In this document: in pieces, positions 1 through 8,660 of the stretch | How positions within the stretch are numbered: position 1 is the first letter of the stretch | How the letters are laid out: every line of letters begins with the position of its first letter | NCBI GenBank assembly: GCA_030726065.1 | Contig: JANREK010000002.1 | Location: 1 to 47,929 of the forward strand | Direction of reading: 5' to 3' | Source: Sediminibacterium sp. | GTDB taxonomy: Bacteria; Bacteroidota; Bacteroidia; Chitinophagales; Chitinophagaceae | DNA: 47,929 bases | Position numbers and translations under genes: made by a program | Notes under the pieces: generated by a model | Told to the model about the DNA's origin: nothing | The model's input: the letters and a program-made list of their open reading frames with translations, nothing else | Database searches by the model: none

Positions 1-66
1 GGCGCTCCAGCTTTACAAGGTGGATCCGCTATGACCATTCCTTTATTGTTGTTTGTATTATATTAA
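1..66 (+). CDS. C-terminal end of a truncated membrane protein
   Basis: Reading frame 1 is open from the first base and ends with TAA at 64-66, giving 21 residues. The last stretch (TIPLLLFVLY) is strongly hydrophobic, so this looks like the final membrane segment of a protein whose gene begins outside the window. The family cannot be named from this little. It lies 36 bp upstream of the Crp/Fnr regulator on the same strand, so the two may be cotranscribed. Confidence 0.45.
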   Translation, partial: GAPALQGGSAMTIPLLLFVLY

Positions 67-102
67 TAGTTGTCTACTTAAATACAATTAAACCAATTTA
101 TT

Positions 103-714
103 ATGACTGAAACAACTTTTATATATAAAAATTTTTTTGAGTATATTGATAACATCATCCCTTTAACGGGTGATGAAAGGGATATATTTCTAAGAAAAAT
201 TTTGATTATGAAATATAAGAAGGGTGAAATTATTATTCATCAGGGTATCAAAAGCAATTATATCTTCTATATACATAAGGGAATCGTTAGATATTATATA
301 AATAATAATAATAAAACATGCAATTTTAGATCCGAGGGAATGACTGTTACAGGATATTCAACTTATAATTACGATCAAGGATTCAAATCCAAAACGAATG
401 TGGAATGTTTAGAAGATTGTACTTTTGTTTTGATTCCAGTTGATACAATGCATTATGTTATGGAAAATTTTAAGTATGGAGATCGACTAGGAAGGTTTTT
501 AGCAGAAAAACATATTCTTGAATTAGTGGATGTAATAATAGATAGAGATTGTAAACCCGTTATAGAGCGGTATAATGACCTTAATGTTAAATTTCAAAAT
601 ATCCACCAAAGAGTTGCACAACATTTTATTGCTTCATTTTTAGGGACCACCCCTGTACATTTATCAAGATTAAAATCAAAAGATAATGCTAATAAAATGA
701 TAGCTACAGTGTGA
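103..714 (+). CDS. Crp/Fnr family transcriptional regulator
   Basis: A 203-residue one-domain-plus-HTH regulator of the Bacteroidota Crp/Fnr type. Residues ~35-125 form the cyclic-nucleotide-binding-like beta barrel (GEIIIHQGIKSNYIFYIHKG is the typical first jelly-roll segment). Residues ~168-192 (HQRVAQHFIASFLGTTPVHLSRLK) carry the compact helix-turn-helix in which LGTTPVHLSRL is the recognition helix region. Members of this group bind DNA as dimers. Most lack clear cAMP-contacting residues, so the ligand is unknown. There is no Shine-Dalgarno sequence before the ATG; an AT-rich leader is normal for this phylum. It may be cotranscribed with the truncated membrane protein upstream. The family assignment is secure, the regulon unknown. 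Confidence 0.85.
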   Translation: MTETTFIYKNFFEYIDNIIPLTGDERDIFLRKILIMKYKKGEIIIHQGIKSNYIFYIHKGIVRYYINNNNKTCNFRSEGMTVTGYSTYNYDQGFKSKTNVECLEDCTFVLIPVDTMHYVMENFKYGDRLGRFLAEKHILELVDVIIDRDCKPVIERYNDLNVKFQNIHQRVAQHFIASFLGTTPVHLSRLKSKDNANKMIATV

Positions 715-1026
715 AATAATTTAAAAAAATGTATTAATTTAGCAGTCAATTGAAATAAGATACTTTGATGTTAGAAGCGTAGTGAGGGAATTGGTGGGAG
801 AAAGAGTTAGTGAGTATTTTAGTGAGTACGATATTTAAAGGGTCATAACAGATTGGTTATCAATATATTACACCGGTCATCGTGTCAGCCGTCCGGTCCG
901 CTTTAAAACACTTAACCCATTGATTTTCAATGGGTTATTTTGTGTCTGTAGCTGAAAGTGTAGCAAACGGGTTCTTTCTAGCCTATTTTTTCATCAGTTT
1001 AGATCAGGTTTAGAATCTAGAGATAG
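715..1026. other. Intergenic region with possible gene remnant
   Basis: This 312-bp gap holds no complete gene. A short frame at about 743-838 on the plus strand ends in TAA and reads like a charged protein tail (FDVRSVVRELVGERVSEYF). It has no start codon and may be a remnant or chance. A GC-richer patch at 871-902 differs from its surroundings and precedes a terminator-like hairpin at 914-936. No tRNA could be folded here. Confidence 0.35.
914..940. terminator. Hairpin, possible terminator after Crp/Fnr region
   Basis: Stem AACCCAT (914-920) and ATGGGTT (930-936) with a 9-nt loop, followed by ATTTT. The stem is only seven pairs and the T-run is short, so it is a moderate terminator candidate. 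It is 200 bp past the nearest stop codon. Confidence 0.4.
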
Positions 1027-1326
1027 TTACAGTTTTACCATCTTAAATTGATAGGATATTTTATTGTCAGTTGAGGTTACCTTAATTACATAAGTACCGG
1101 CAGATAACTGACCCAATGTAATTTTAGTGCCTGCAGTTAAATTGGGCTGACTTGCAACCTTAGTTCCACTGGCTATATCAAACACCTCTAAATTTAATCT
1201 TTGATAACCCTTCACTTCGAAATCAAAGTTGAGTTGATTGATAAATGGATTAGGTGCCAGTTTGATAAACTCGTCTGCACTTAAGTTGATAATATCAGTT
1301 ACTAAATAATAGTAGGCTGCACTCAT
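1027..1326 (-). CDS. T9SS C-terminal sorting-domain fragment
   Basis: The 99 residues are almost entirely a type-A T9SS C-terminal sorting domain: LAPNPF opens it (~residue 24), followed by NLEVFDIASGTKV, LSAGTYVIKV and a terminal KMVKL. This domain normally ends large exported proteins, directing them through the type IX system, so a 99-residue protein is far too short. Upstream of the ATG the same frame stays open to the stop at 1408-1410 and encodes a signal-peptide-like hydrophobic run (KSIIIIVLLFFSS, ~1363-1395), but no ATG precedes it. The gene therefore looks like a relic in which signal peptide and sorting domain survive without the passenger, or one using a rare start (ATA/ATT). It is downstream of the DUF885 gene but separated by a strong terminator. 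Confidence 0.6.
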   Translation of the reverse strand: MSAAYYYLVTDIINLSADEFIKLAPNPFINQLNFDFEVKGYQRLNLEVFDIASGTKVASQPNLTAGTKITLGQLSAGTYVIKVTSTDNKISYQFKMVKL

Positions 1327-1460
1327 TGCACTTGTACAACCATTAGTGGTTGTTTTTGATGAGAAAAATAATAAAACAATGATTATTATTGACTTACCAC
1401 AGGGTGTTTACGTAGGAAAAAGCGTAAGCTTTAAATTATAAAGTAGCGTTTCTAAACATT

Positions 1461-1498
1461 AAAAGGCCTTCCTCAGCTTGCGCTGAGGAAGGCCTTTT
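1461..1498 (-). terminator. Strong intrinsic terminator after the DUF885 gene
   Basis: A 17-bp near-perfect stem (AAAAGGCCTTCCTCAGC / GCTGAGGAAGGCCTTTT) with a TTGC-type loop lies 14 bp past the stop of the DUF885 gene. The flanking A and T runs make it able to work in both directions. Confidence 0.85.
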
Positions 1499-1511
1499 AA
1501 ATTAGATTAAA

Positions 1512-3302
1512 TTACTTATTATAAAAACGCCAGTTGGTTTGAAAATCTCTCGTTACTGGCTGATTCATCAATAAAGCGCGTAATAATTCAATAGGCATTT
1601 TATTTTCTCTTAAAATTGCATCATGGTATTGTTTTAATGACATTTTTTTGGCATCCAATATCTCCTTTTTTAATGCATTAAACTGTAAACCACCCACCAT
1701 ATAAGCCAATTGATATAATGGGCCATAACTTCCGGTAAATGAGCGGCGCACTTCCCCTTCCGCATTCGCGCGCTCATGTCCTACTCGGTCAACAAGGTAA
1801 TCGATACATTGTTGTGGTGTCCATTTTCCTAAATGATAGTTGAGCGAGAACATAATTCGCGCGCAACGATGCATGCGCCAAAACAACATCCCAATTCTTT
1901 GTTCAGGTGTTTGTGGAAATTTCATATCCCACAATAACAACTCCCAATAAAGTGAATTACCCTCGGTCCAGAATGGCGTAGGAAAGTTGCGATAAGGCTT
2001 GTATCTATTGGACATAAAACCTTGTAAATGGTGCCCTGCTATTAATTCATGGTGTACGGTTGCGCGTGAAAAATCAGGATTATTACCGCGCATACTCATC
2101 ATTTTATCCTCATAATCCATCGTATTGGTTGGATATGAAATCATCAAGGTTTCCCCACCTAAAAAGAAAGGACTTACCAATTGACGCTCAGGCGACATCA
2201 TATACATATTCCAAGTTTCCTCCGCAATAGGCGGAATAGATAGTAAATCATACTTTTTCAAAAAATCAACCGATTGATTATACAATTCAAACATGGCTTC
2301 AGGTTGCTTTCCAGGAGGCACATAGGAATTTTTTACTTTTTCCTGTGCGGCCTTCCAATTATCCCCGAATCCCATTTCTCTACTCGCTTTTAGTAATTCA
2401 GCATCACACCAAGCGAATTCTTTATTGGCAATTTCTACTAACTCCTCTGGGGTATAGGGAATAAATTCAAGTTTTAATTGACGCACCAATTCAGCCTGTC
2501 CAATCGGTTTGCCTATTATACCACTGCCATCATCTTTTTGATAGGAAACCGTTTTACCTTTTCTTCTTATTGCCGAAGCATACACATTTAATAAACTATC
2601 TGTTACAGTATATGTTTTAGGTACCCACCAAGTGAACATCGGGTCATAGCCATTATAAAAACTATAATAATTTTTTAAAGTACTCTGTAATCCTCTTATG
2701 GATGCACTTGCATAATCTGCTAATACCATTTCAACACTGTCCATTTTTTTAACTCCGCTAATTGATTTTACAATTTCTTTATTTAAATCATTCAGCTCCT
2801 TAGCTACTTCCTGCCCTACTACCGACAAACCACGACGACGCACTTTTTCTAAAGCATAAATTCGATTTTCAAAAGGAAGATACTTGGCTATTTTAACATA
2901 CTTTTCCTGTTCTTCATTTAATTGATAGGCTTGGTCTTCTAAATTTCGTTTGAATAAAATATAATCCACTTTGCCATTGATATCAAATGAATTGAAATCT
3001 AATTTCAACATTTGTTTTTGATAATCTGTAATTAATGCAAGAAAGCGTTGACGGCGCTCTGGCGAATTATATCCACCACCTGCATCTGGCCTACTAAATC
3101 TATTTTCCTGCGAACTGCTGGACGCATAAAACCGCGTAACACTTCCTTTATCCGCATCATACTGAATCATCATATCAGCCATTTCGCTGGTTTGCTTATA
3201 CAAACTATTTTTACTCGTCTGCGCTGATAAAAAATCTGTATTCATTTGCATGAAAACAAAAAAAACAAATACAACACCCTTAACCCAATAACTTTTGTTC
3301 AT
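1512..3302 (-). CDS. Exported DUF885 family protein (putative metallopeptidase)
   Basis: A 596-residue DUF885 protein. The N-terminus has a Sec signal peptide (positive MNKSYWVKG, hydrophobic VVFVFFVFM, cleavage near SAQ at ~28), so it should act in the periplasm or at the surface. The family signature HHELIAGHHLQ (~residues 416-426) resembles an HExxxH/HExGH zinc motif. DUF885 members are considered thermolysin-like metallopeptidases, although few have been tested. The length is usual for the family. The next gene upstream on the same strand is an exported M28 peptidase (gap ~50 bp), so the pair may be an operon for extracellular peptide use. The activity is inferred; the family is clear. 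Confidence 0.85.
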   Translation of the reverse strand: MNKSYWVKGVVFVFFVFMQMNTDFLSAQTSKNSLYKQTSEMADMMIQYDADKGSVTRFYASSSSQENRFSRPDAGGGYNSPERRQRFLALITDYQKQMLKLDFNSFDINGKVDYILFKRNLEDQAYQLNEEQEKYVKIAKYLPFENRIYALEKVRRRGLSVVGQEVAKELNDLNKEIVKSISGVKKMDSVEMVLADYASASIRGLQSTLKNYYSFYNGYDPMFTWWVPKTYTVTDSLLNVYASAIRRKGKTVSYQKDDGSGIIGKPIGQAELVRQLKLEFIPYTPEELVEIANKEFAWCDAELLKASREMGFGDNWKAAQEKVKNSYVPPGKQPEAMFELYNQSVDFLKKYDLLSIPPIAEETWNMYMMSPERQLVSPFFLGGETLMISYPTNTMDYEDKMMSMRGNNPDFSRATVHHELIAGHHLQGFMSNRYKPYRNFPTPFWTEGNSLYWELLLWDMKFPQTPEQRIGMLFWRMHRCARIMFSLNYHLGKWTPQQCIDYLVDRVGHERANAEGEVRRSFTGSYGPLYQLAYMVGGLQFNALKKEILDAKKMSLKQYHDAILRENKMPIELLRALLMNQPVTRDFQTNWRFYNK

Positions 3303-3352
3303 AATTATAAATTTATAAATAGTTTCGATTCAATTAATATTCAACAAATACA

Positions 3353-4915
3353 TTACTTTTTTTTTCTTGGCAATTTCGTATCTCTTTGTGCTGAGTTATA
3401 AACAAAAGCTGCAACTATTGTAGCCATTTGCTTTAAATCATCTTCAATTAAATGATCATATACATCCATATTGCTATGGTGCGTGCGTGTATCGTATTCA
3501 ATTGGATCCTGAATAAATTGAAACCCCGGCAATCCAACACCATCATAGGATTGGTGATCAGTTCCACCTGTATTACTGATCGTGATTGTTTTAGCACCTA
3601 AATCATGAAAGGGTGTGAACCAACTTGAAAAAATGTCAGCACAAGCCGCATTACCTTGCAAGTAAATGCCTCTGATTTTTCCTGTTCCATTGTCAATATT
3701 GTAATAGGCTGAAAATTGCTCATGTGCTTTATTTGGTTTGCCGTTAGCATCCATAAATGTTTTTTTAACATACCCTCTTGAACCTAATAAACCTTGCTCC
3801 TCCCCACTCCATAATCCAATACGAATACTGCGCTTCGGTTGTACACCAATGGCTTTTAATATGCGCATTACCTCCATCATGACTGATGATCCAGCTGCAT
3901 TATCAGTAGAACCCGTACCTGCCTGCCATGAATCTAAATGCGCTCCTATCATTACAACTTCATCTTTTAAAGTTGGATCGGTTCCTGGAATTTCAGCAAT
4001 TACATTATAGCCTTGTAAATCCTTGTCTTGAAACTTAACTTTCACATCGGCTTCAATAGATACATCGGTACCTGATTTTGCAATTCTCAATAAAGTATTA
4101 TAATCCTCAATGCCTATAGCCATATCCAAAAAGTTTTCTGGATCAGTTCCCTTATAAGCGCCACCACCTTGTGAAAATATAGTACCATCATGATTTCTTG
4201 TACTTGAAGATATCATTCCAATAGCGTCTTCTTCCATCGCCATTGTTTTTAACATACTTGTAACGCGCATCGAAGCCCCTGCACCACTGCGAGCGAACTG
4301 TTCTCTCATTTGACGCATTTGAGCTGTATCAGTAGGTTGACGACGACCACCCGCTTGTGGCGTGGCAGCAGCCATTTTCGCAAGGTCCTCATCTGTATAT
4401 CTAACTGCATCCGCTTTAAAACTTTGCTTATAAACATTCATTTGATCAATGATGATTAGTTTTCCTTTTAATTTGCCTTTATATTCCATTAACGCAGCAG
4501 AATCTTTTAATGCAATCACAAGTAAATTCCCTTTTTTTAATCCTTTGGTTCCTGCAGTCCAAGTTTTTGGCCAAGCAAGCAAAGGTTTATAATAAGGTGC
4601 TGTCATCGCTAAATACATTTTTTGTAAATCCCAACCTTTACCAAATTCACCCCAAGGATCAATTACTGCATTTACCATTCCCCATCCACCTAAAGTTTCT
4701 TTGGCATAGTTGGCTGCGCGCATATACCCTTCAGAATTAGTTAAACGACTACCATTTTTATCGGTTAAATTAAAAGCGATATCCATCACTTTTGATCGCG
4801 TTAATCCTTCTGCTCTAATTTTTTGCATAACAGATGCATCAACCGCTTCTTGCGAAAAAGAGATCATGGGTACTGCAAAAACAAGGATCAATACACTAAA
4901 AAGTATTTTTTTCAT
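3353..4915 (-). CDS. Exported M28 family zinc peptidase
   Basis: The start is placed at the ATG at 4913-4915 (520 residues), because from there the protein has an ideal signal peptide (MKKILFSVLILVFAVPMISFSQ). The frame is open 102 bp further upstream but with no signal-like sequence. The catalytic M28 domain is in the C-terminal half: GAHLDSW (~325) and TDNAAG give the first His and bridging Asp, SGEEQGLLGS (~371) the Glu pair, and THHSNMD (~478) the last His ligand. The segment before it (~170-290) contains a PA-like insertion. The family removes N-terminal amino acids or acts as carboxypeptidase; the substrate is unknown. It probably shares a transcript with the DUF885 gene downstream. Confidence 0.88.
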   Translation of the reverse strand: MKKILFSVLILVFAVPMISFSQEAVDASVMQKIRAEGLTRSKVMDIAFNLTDKNGSRLTNSEGYMRAANYAKETLGGWGMVNAVIDPWGEFGKGWDLQKMYLAMTAPYYKPLLAWPKTWTAGTKGLKKGNLLVIALKDSAALMEYKGKLKGKLIIIDQMNVYKQSFKADAVRYTDEDLAKMAAATPQAGGRRQPTDTAQMRQMREQFARSGAGASMRVTSMLKTMAMEEDAIGMISSSTRNHDGTIFSQGGGAYKGTDPENFLDMAIGIEDYNTLLRIAKSGTDVSIEADVKVKFQDKDLQGYNVIAEIPGTDPTLKDEVVMIGAHLDSWQAGTGSTDNAAGSSVMMEVMRILKAIGVQPKRSIRIGLWSGEEQGLLGSRGYVKKTFMDANGKPNKAHEQFSAYYNIDNGTGKIRGIYLQGNAACADIFSSWFTPFHDLGAKTITISNTGGTDHQSYDGVGLPGFQFIQDPIEYDTRTHHSNMDVYDHLIEDDLKQMATIVAAFVYNSAQRDTKLPRKKK

Positions 4916-5140
4916 TCGGCAAATTTTATAATGATATAATAGTACTAATTTAATAAAAACATCCCATTTTAGGCTAGTAATTACGTGAATGGCCAGCCGT
5001 ATTTCAATTTTAATCAAATAAAGGATAAGTACTGACTAGCAGTCGAAAATACAAGCCATTCGCGCAACCACTCCATGCAGAATGTGTCATATTAACTAAA
5101 TTTATATAGCAAATTGGGTCACAAAATTGTCATATAGCCG

Positions 5141-5148
5141 TATTTTTG
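5141..5148 (+). promoter_or_regulatory. Candidate -7 promoter element for the class-V PLP gene
   Basis: TATTTTTG matches the Bacteroidota -7 consensus TAnnTTTG and lies 64 bp before the ATG at 5213. The only TTG upstream at a tolerable distance (5114-5116) is 24 bp away, slightly long, so the call is tentative. The 4916-5212 gap between divergent genes holds nothing else recognisable. Confidence 0.35.
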
Positions 5149-5212
5149 TAATACCCCTACCTTCTTTGTTCAAGAAACCCGATCGACATAAACTAGAATT
5201 AAAATTTAACCA

Positions 5213-6481
5213 ATGAAAAAGCGACAGTTTATAAAAGATGTTTTATTAACGACCCTTGCAGCACCTATTGGCTTAACAGGACTAGCGCAAACTTTTAAGA
5301 AAAATGCTTCTTTACCTGCAAATGAATTGGCGAAGGTGGAGGATTTTTGGCTCAGCATCAGGAATCAATATTTATTAAAGCCCGACTATATCAATTTAGA
5401 AAATGGCTATTATAATTTTTTACCCCAACCTATTTTAGATAAATATATTGAACATATTAAAATGGTGAATTACCAGTGTTCTTATTATATGAGAACAGTG
5501 CAATGGGATAATAAAGATAAAGTAGCCGCGCGTTTAGCAAAACTAGGGGGTTGTAGTGCTGAAGAAATAATCATTACTCGAAATACAACCGAATCCATTG
5601 ACCTAGTCGTAAGCGGATTTGATTGGCAAAAAGGAGACGAAGCGGTGATGGCCATACAAGATTATGGTTCTATGTTGGATATGTTTGAGCAAGTAAAAAA
5701 TAGATATGGGATAGTGAATGTTAAAGTATCTATTCCTAATCATCCCGCGAATGACGAAGAGATTGTTGCTATTTATGAAAAAGCCATCACTTCCAAAACA
5801 AAATTGATGATGGTAAGTCACATGATTAATATTACAGGTCATATTTTACCTATTAAAAAAATATGCGCAATGGCGCATGCAAAAGGAGTACAAGTGATTG
5901 TAGATGGCGCGCATGCTTTTGCACATTTCCAATATAGTATTGATGATTTAGGATGTGATTATTACGCTGCATCATTGCATAAGTGGTTGAGCAGTCCTTT
6001 AGGTGCAGGTATACTATACATTAATAAAAATAGAATTAAAAACCTATGGCCACTATTAGCAGATGGAGAAAAGCAATTGGATAAAATTAAACGTTTAAAC
6101 CATATTGGCACCCACCCCGTTGCTACCGACCTTACAATTAATGATTCCATAGATTATTATGAAATGATCGGTGCAGAAAAAAAAGAAGCCCGTTTGCGTT
6201 ATTTACAAAACTACTGGACGAGTAAAGTACGCAATAATCCAAAAATTATAATCAATACACCAACGTATCAAACAAAATGTTGTGGCATTGCCAATGTTGG
6301 AATAGCGGGTATTAAACCAAGTGAGGTAGCTTCTAGATTAATGAATGAGTTTAAAATATTTACAGTTGCCATTGATTATGCAAATGTAATTGGATGTAGA
6401 ATATGCCCCAATGTTTATACCACCACCGGTGAACTTGACCAATTTGTAAACGCTTTAAATACTTTAGCAAAAAATGTCTAA
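5213..6481 (+). CDS. Exported aminotransferase class V-fold PLP enzyme
   Basis: A 422-residue fold-type I PLP enzyme of the class V/isopenicillin-N-epimerase-like group. The PLP-anchoring lysine is in SLHKWLSSPLG (~255), preceded by the cofactor-contacting Asp in VIVDGAHAFAH (~231). The N-terminus MKKRQFIKDVLLTTLAAPIG, then a cleavage-like LAQ, resembles a Tat signal with a KR in place of RR, so the folded, cofactor-loaded enzyme is probably exported. The stop overlaps the murQ start by 8 bp (ATGTCTAA), implying translational coupling. Class V members act as desulfurases, epimerases or transaminases, and the reaction cannot be chosen from sequence alone. The link with murQ hints at an amino-sugar or peptidoglycan role, but that is inference. 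Confidence 0.8.
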   Translation: MKKRQFIKDVLLTTLAAPIGLTGLAQTFKKNASLPANELAKVEDFWLSIRNQYLLKPDYINLENGYYNFLPQPILDKYIEHIKMVNYQCSYYMRTVQWDNKDKVAARLAKLGGCSAEEIIITRNTTESIDLVVSGFDWQKGDEAVMAIQDYGSMLDMFEQVKNRYGIVNVKVSIPNHPANDEEIVAIYEKAITSKTKLMMVSHMINITGHILPIKKICAMAHAKGVQVIVDGAHAFAHFQYSIDDLGCDYYAASLHKWLSSPLGAGILYINKNRIKNLWPLLADGEKQLDKIKRLNHIGTHPVATDLTINDSIDYYEMIGAEKKEARLRYLQNYWTSKVRNNPKIIINTPTYQTKCCGIANVGIAGIKPSEVASRLMNEFKIFTVAIDYANVIGCRICPNVYTTTGELDQFVNALNTLAKNV

Positions 6482-7310
6482 TAATTTAAATAGAACCACG
6501 GAAGCATCCTCCTTGTATCATGATATTGAAAAATCAAGTACAGCGGCAATAGTTTCTAATATCAACACAGAAGATAAAAAAGTTGCTTTTGAAGTTGAAA
6601 AACAAATTCCGCAAATATGTTTATTGATTGATGCAGCTGCTAATAAATTACAAAACGGTGGTCGTTTATTTTATATAGGTGCCGGTACCAGTGGCCGATT
6701 AGGTATGGTTGACGCGAGCGAATGCCCTCCTACTTTTGGTGTTTCAGAAGATTTAGTGGTGGGTATTATTGCAGGTGGACAAAAAGCCATGTTTTATGCA
6801 GTTGAAAATGCAGAAGATGATACTGATCAAGCTTGGATTGATTTACAAGCACATAAAATAAGTGATTTAGATGTGGTAGTTGGTATTGCGGCAAGTGGCA
6901 CTACACCCTATGTGATTGGCGGTTTAAAAAAATGTCAAGCGCAAGGTATTATTACTGGTAGTATTAGCTGTAATGCAAATAGCCCCATTTCCGCACATGC
7001 AAATTTCCCCATTGAAGTTGTAGTTGGCCCTGAATTTGTTACTGGAAGTACAAGAATGAAAAGTGGTACTGCGCAAAAAATGCTACTCAATATGATTTCC
7101 ACCTCGGTGATGATAAAACTAGGTCGCATTAAAGGAAATAAAATGGTGAACATGCAATTGACCAATCAAAAATTATTTGATCGGGGTGTAAAGATGATCA
7201 TGGATGAATTAAAAATAAATGATACCGCAAAAGCGGAACAGTTACTAAAAACTTATGGCTCAGTAAAAAAATCAATCGAAGCAGCTACTTTAGAAAATGA
7301 GATTAATTAG
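6474..7310 (+). CDS. murQ: N-acetylmuramic acid 6-phosphate etherase MurQ
   Basis: A 278-residue SIS-fold enzyme that removes lactate from MurNAc-6-phosphate to give GlcNAc-6-phosphate, the exit step of peptidoglycan (anhydro-MurNAc) recycling in the cytoplasm. Family landmarks are FYIGAGTSGRLGMVDASECP (residues ~65-85), including the catalytic Glu at ~83, then GIAASGTTPYV, and VTGSTRMKSGTAQKM. It is slightly shorter than the ~300-residue E. coli enzyme but complete. The start ATG overlaps the stop of the upstream PLP gene. The 3' end overlaps the 3' end of the convergent anmK gene by 8 bp. Because anmK makes its substrate, the pair forms one recycling module. Confidence 0.95.
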   Translation: MSNNLNRTTEASSLYHDIEKSSTAAIVSNINTEDKKVAFEVEKQIPQICLLIDAAANKLQNGGRLFYIGAGTSGRLGMVDASECPPTFGVSEDLVVGIIAGGQKAMFYAVENAEDDTDQAWIDLQAHKISDLDVVVGIAASGTTPYVIGGLKKCQAQGIITGSISCNANSPISAHANFPIEVVVGPEFVTGSTRMKSGTAQKMLLNMISTSVMIKLGRIKGNKMVNMQLTNQKLFDRGVKMIMDELKINDTAKAEQLLKTYGSVKKSIEAATLENEIN

Positions 7311-8499
7311 GAAAACTGATTTTCCCCATGGTTGTCGCCATCTTAGTTACATTTCCTCCCGCTAGTAATGGCGTTCCTGCAACCGCTTCGTTCCCAAGCA
7401 ATGCAAATAAAATAGCCTCCTTCGCGTCAGGTAATATGCCTATTTCCATAGATGACTTTATAATTATAGTTGGAAGCAATTGTTGTAGATGTTCCATTAA
7501 TAAATGATTGTGCATCCCTCCACCACTGATATACATGGTATAATTAAATTGATCCCCCACTACATTTTTTATGGCTTCACTAATGGTTTGGGCTGTAAAA
7601 ATATTTAAAGTAGTAAGCACATCCTCATGGGATAACATGGTACCTAAGGCCATTTGTGCTTGTGTAATGTATTCAAGATTAAATAATTCTGGCCCAATGG
7701 TTTTAGGGAATGCTACCTTAAAAAATGAATCACTTTTTAATGATTGCAATAATGCTTCATTAATTTTTCCAGATTTTGCAATGACCCCATCTTTATCATA
7801 CGCTAACCCATCAAAATATTTGCGCATATAGGCATCCATTAAAGTATTGCCAGGGCCCGTATCAGATGAAAACACTTGCGATAAACTACCACCAGCACTT
7901 AATAATGTAAAATTGGCGATGCCTCCAATATTTAATAAAATTCTATTTTCTGTTGCATGCGCACACAATAAATAATCGCCATACAAGGACAATGGCGCTC
8001 CCTCACCTCCTGCAGCAATATGCTTTTGTCTAAAATCACTTACCGTTATAATTCCAGTGGCTACTGCTATATGATCACCATCGCCTATTTGCAATGTAGC
8101 GGGACCAGATGCATCATTCGGATGTAAACTTTTGGGTGTATGATAAATAGTTTGACCATGACTTGCAATTAAATCAACATCCGTTGATTGCATCCCCCAT
8201 TGTTTAAGTGCATCATTCACCATACTTGCATGTTGCAATGCCAACCATGGATTGAGTACACATAATTGTTCCAAGGAAACTGTTTTTTTAGAAAATACAG
8301 TTAGCAACTTTTCTTTCAAATCGGGCGCATAAGGCACCGTTATAAATTCATCCAATTTGACTTTGGTTGTATTCCCAGCACCAGTAATCGTACATAATGC
8401 GATATCCAATCCATCCAAGGAAGTGCCACTCATTAATCCGATCACCCGTCGGCTGGACTTATTGGCAATGTCATATAATTCTTGAATATTAGGATGCAT
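7303..8499 (-). CDS. anmK: Anhydro-N-acetylmuramic acid kinase AnmK
   Basis: A 398-residue member of the AnmK family, which hydrolyses the 1,6-anhydro ring of anhydro-MurNAc while phosphorylating it to MurNAc-6-phosphate, the MurQ substrate. The N-terminal signature IGLMSGTSLDGLDIAL (~20-35) is diagnostic. The ASKHA nucleotide-binding elements follow as NIGGIANFT, SDTGPGNTLMDAYM and ISGGGMHN. It is about 30 residues longer than the E. coli protein. The gene is convergent with murQ, their last 8 bp overlapping, so no terminator fits between them. The divergent Gfo/Idh/MocA gene starts 161 bp away. Confidence 0.95.
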   Translation of the reverse strand: MHPNIQELYDIANKSSRRVIGLMSGTSLDGLDIALCTITGAGNTTKVKLDEFITVPYAPDLKEKLLTVFSKKTVSLEQLCVLNPWLALQHASMVNDALKQWGMQSTDVDLIASHGQTIYHTPKSLHPNDASGPATLQIGDGDHIAVATGIITVSDFRQKHIAAGGEGAPLSLYGDYLLCAHATENRILLNIGGIANFTLLSAGGSLSQVFSSDTGPGNTLMDAYMRKYFDGLAYDKDGVIAKSGKINEALLQSLKSDSFFKVAFPKTIGPELFNLEYITQAQMALGTMLSHEDVLTTLNIFTAQTISEAIKNVVGDQFNYTMYISGGGMHNHLLMEHLQQLLPTIIIKSSMEIGILPDAKEAILFALLGNEAVAGTPLLAGGNVTKMATTMGKISFPN

Positions 8500-8660
8500 A
8501 AACAGCTTTTGTGCAATTCATTAAAGATAGTAAATGCACTTGTAAAATGGCCGTTTCCCTAGGCAGCAATTAACAGCATTTTGCCAATTTTCCACAACCC
8601 ACTAAATGCATTCAAATTCAATGGCTTATAGTGTAACTTTACCTTTAATAAATTAAAGCT

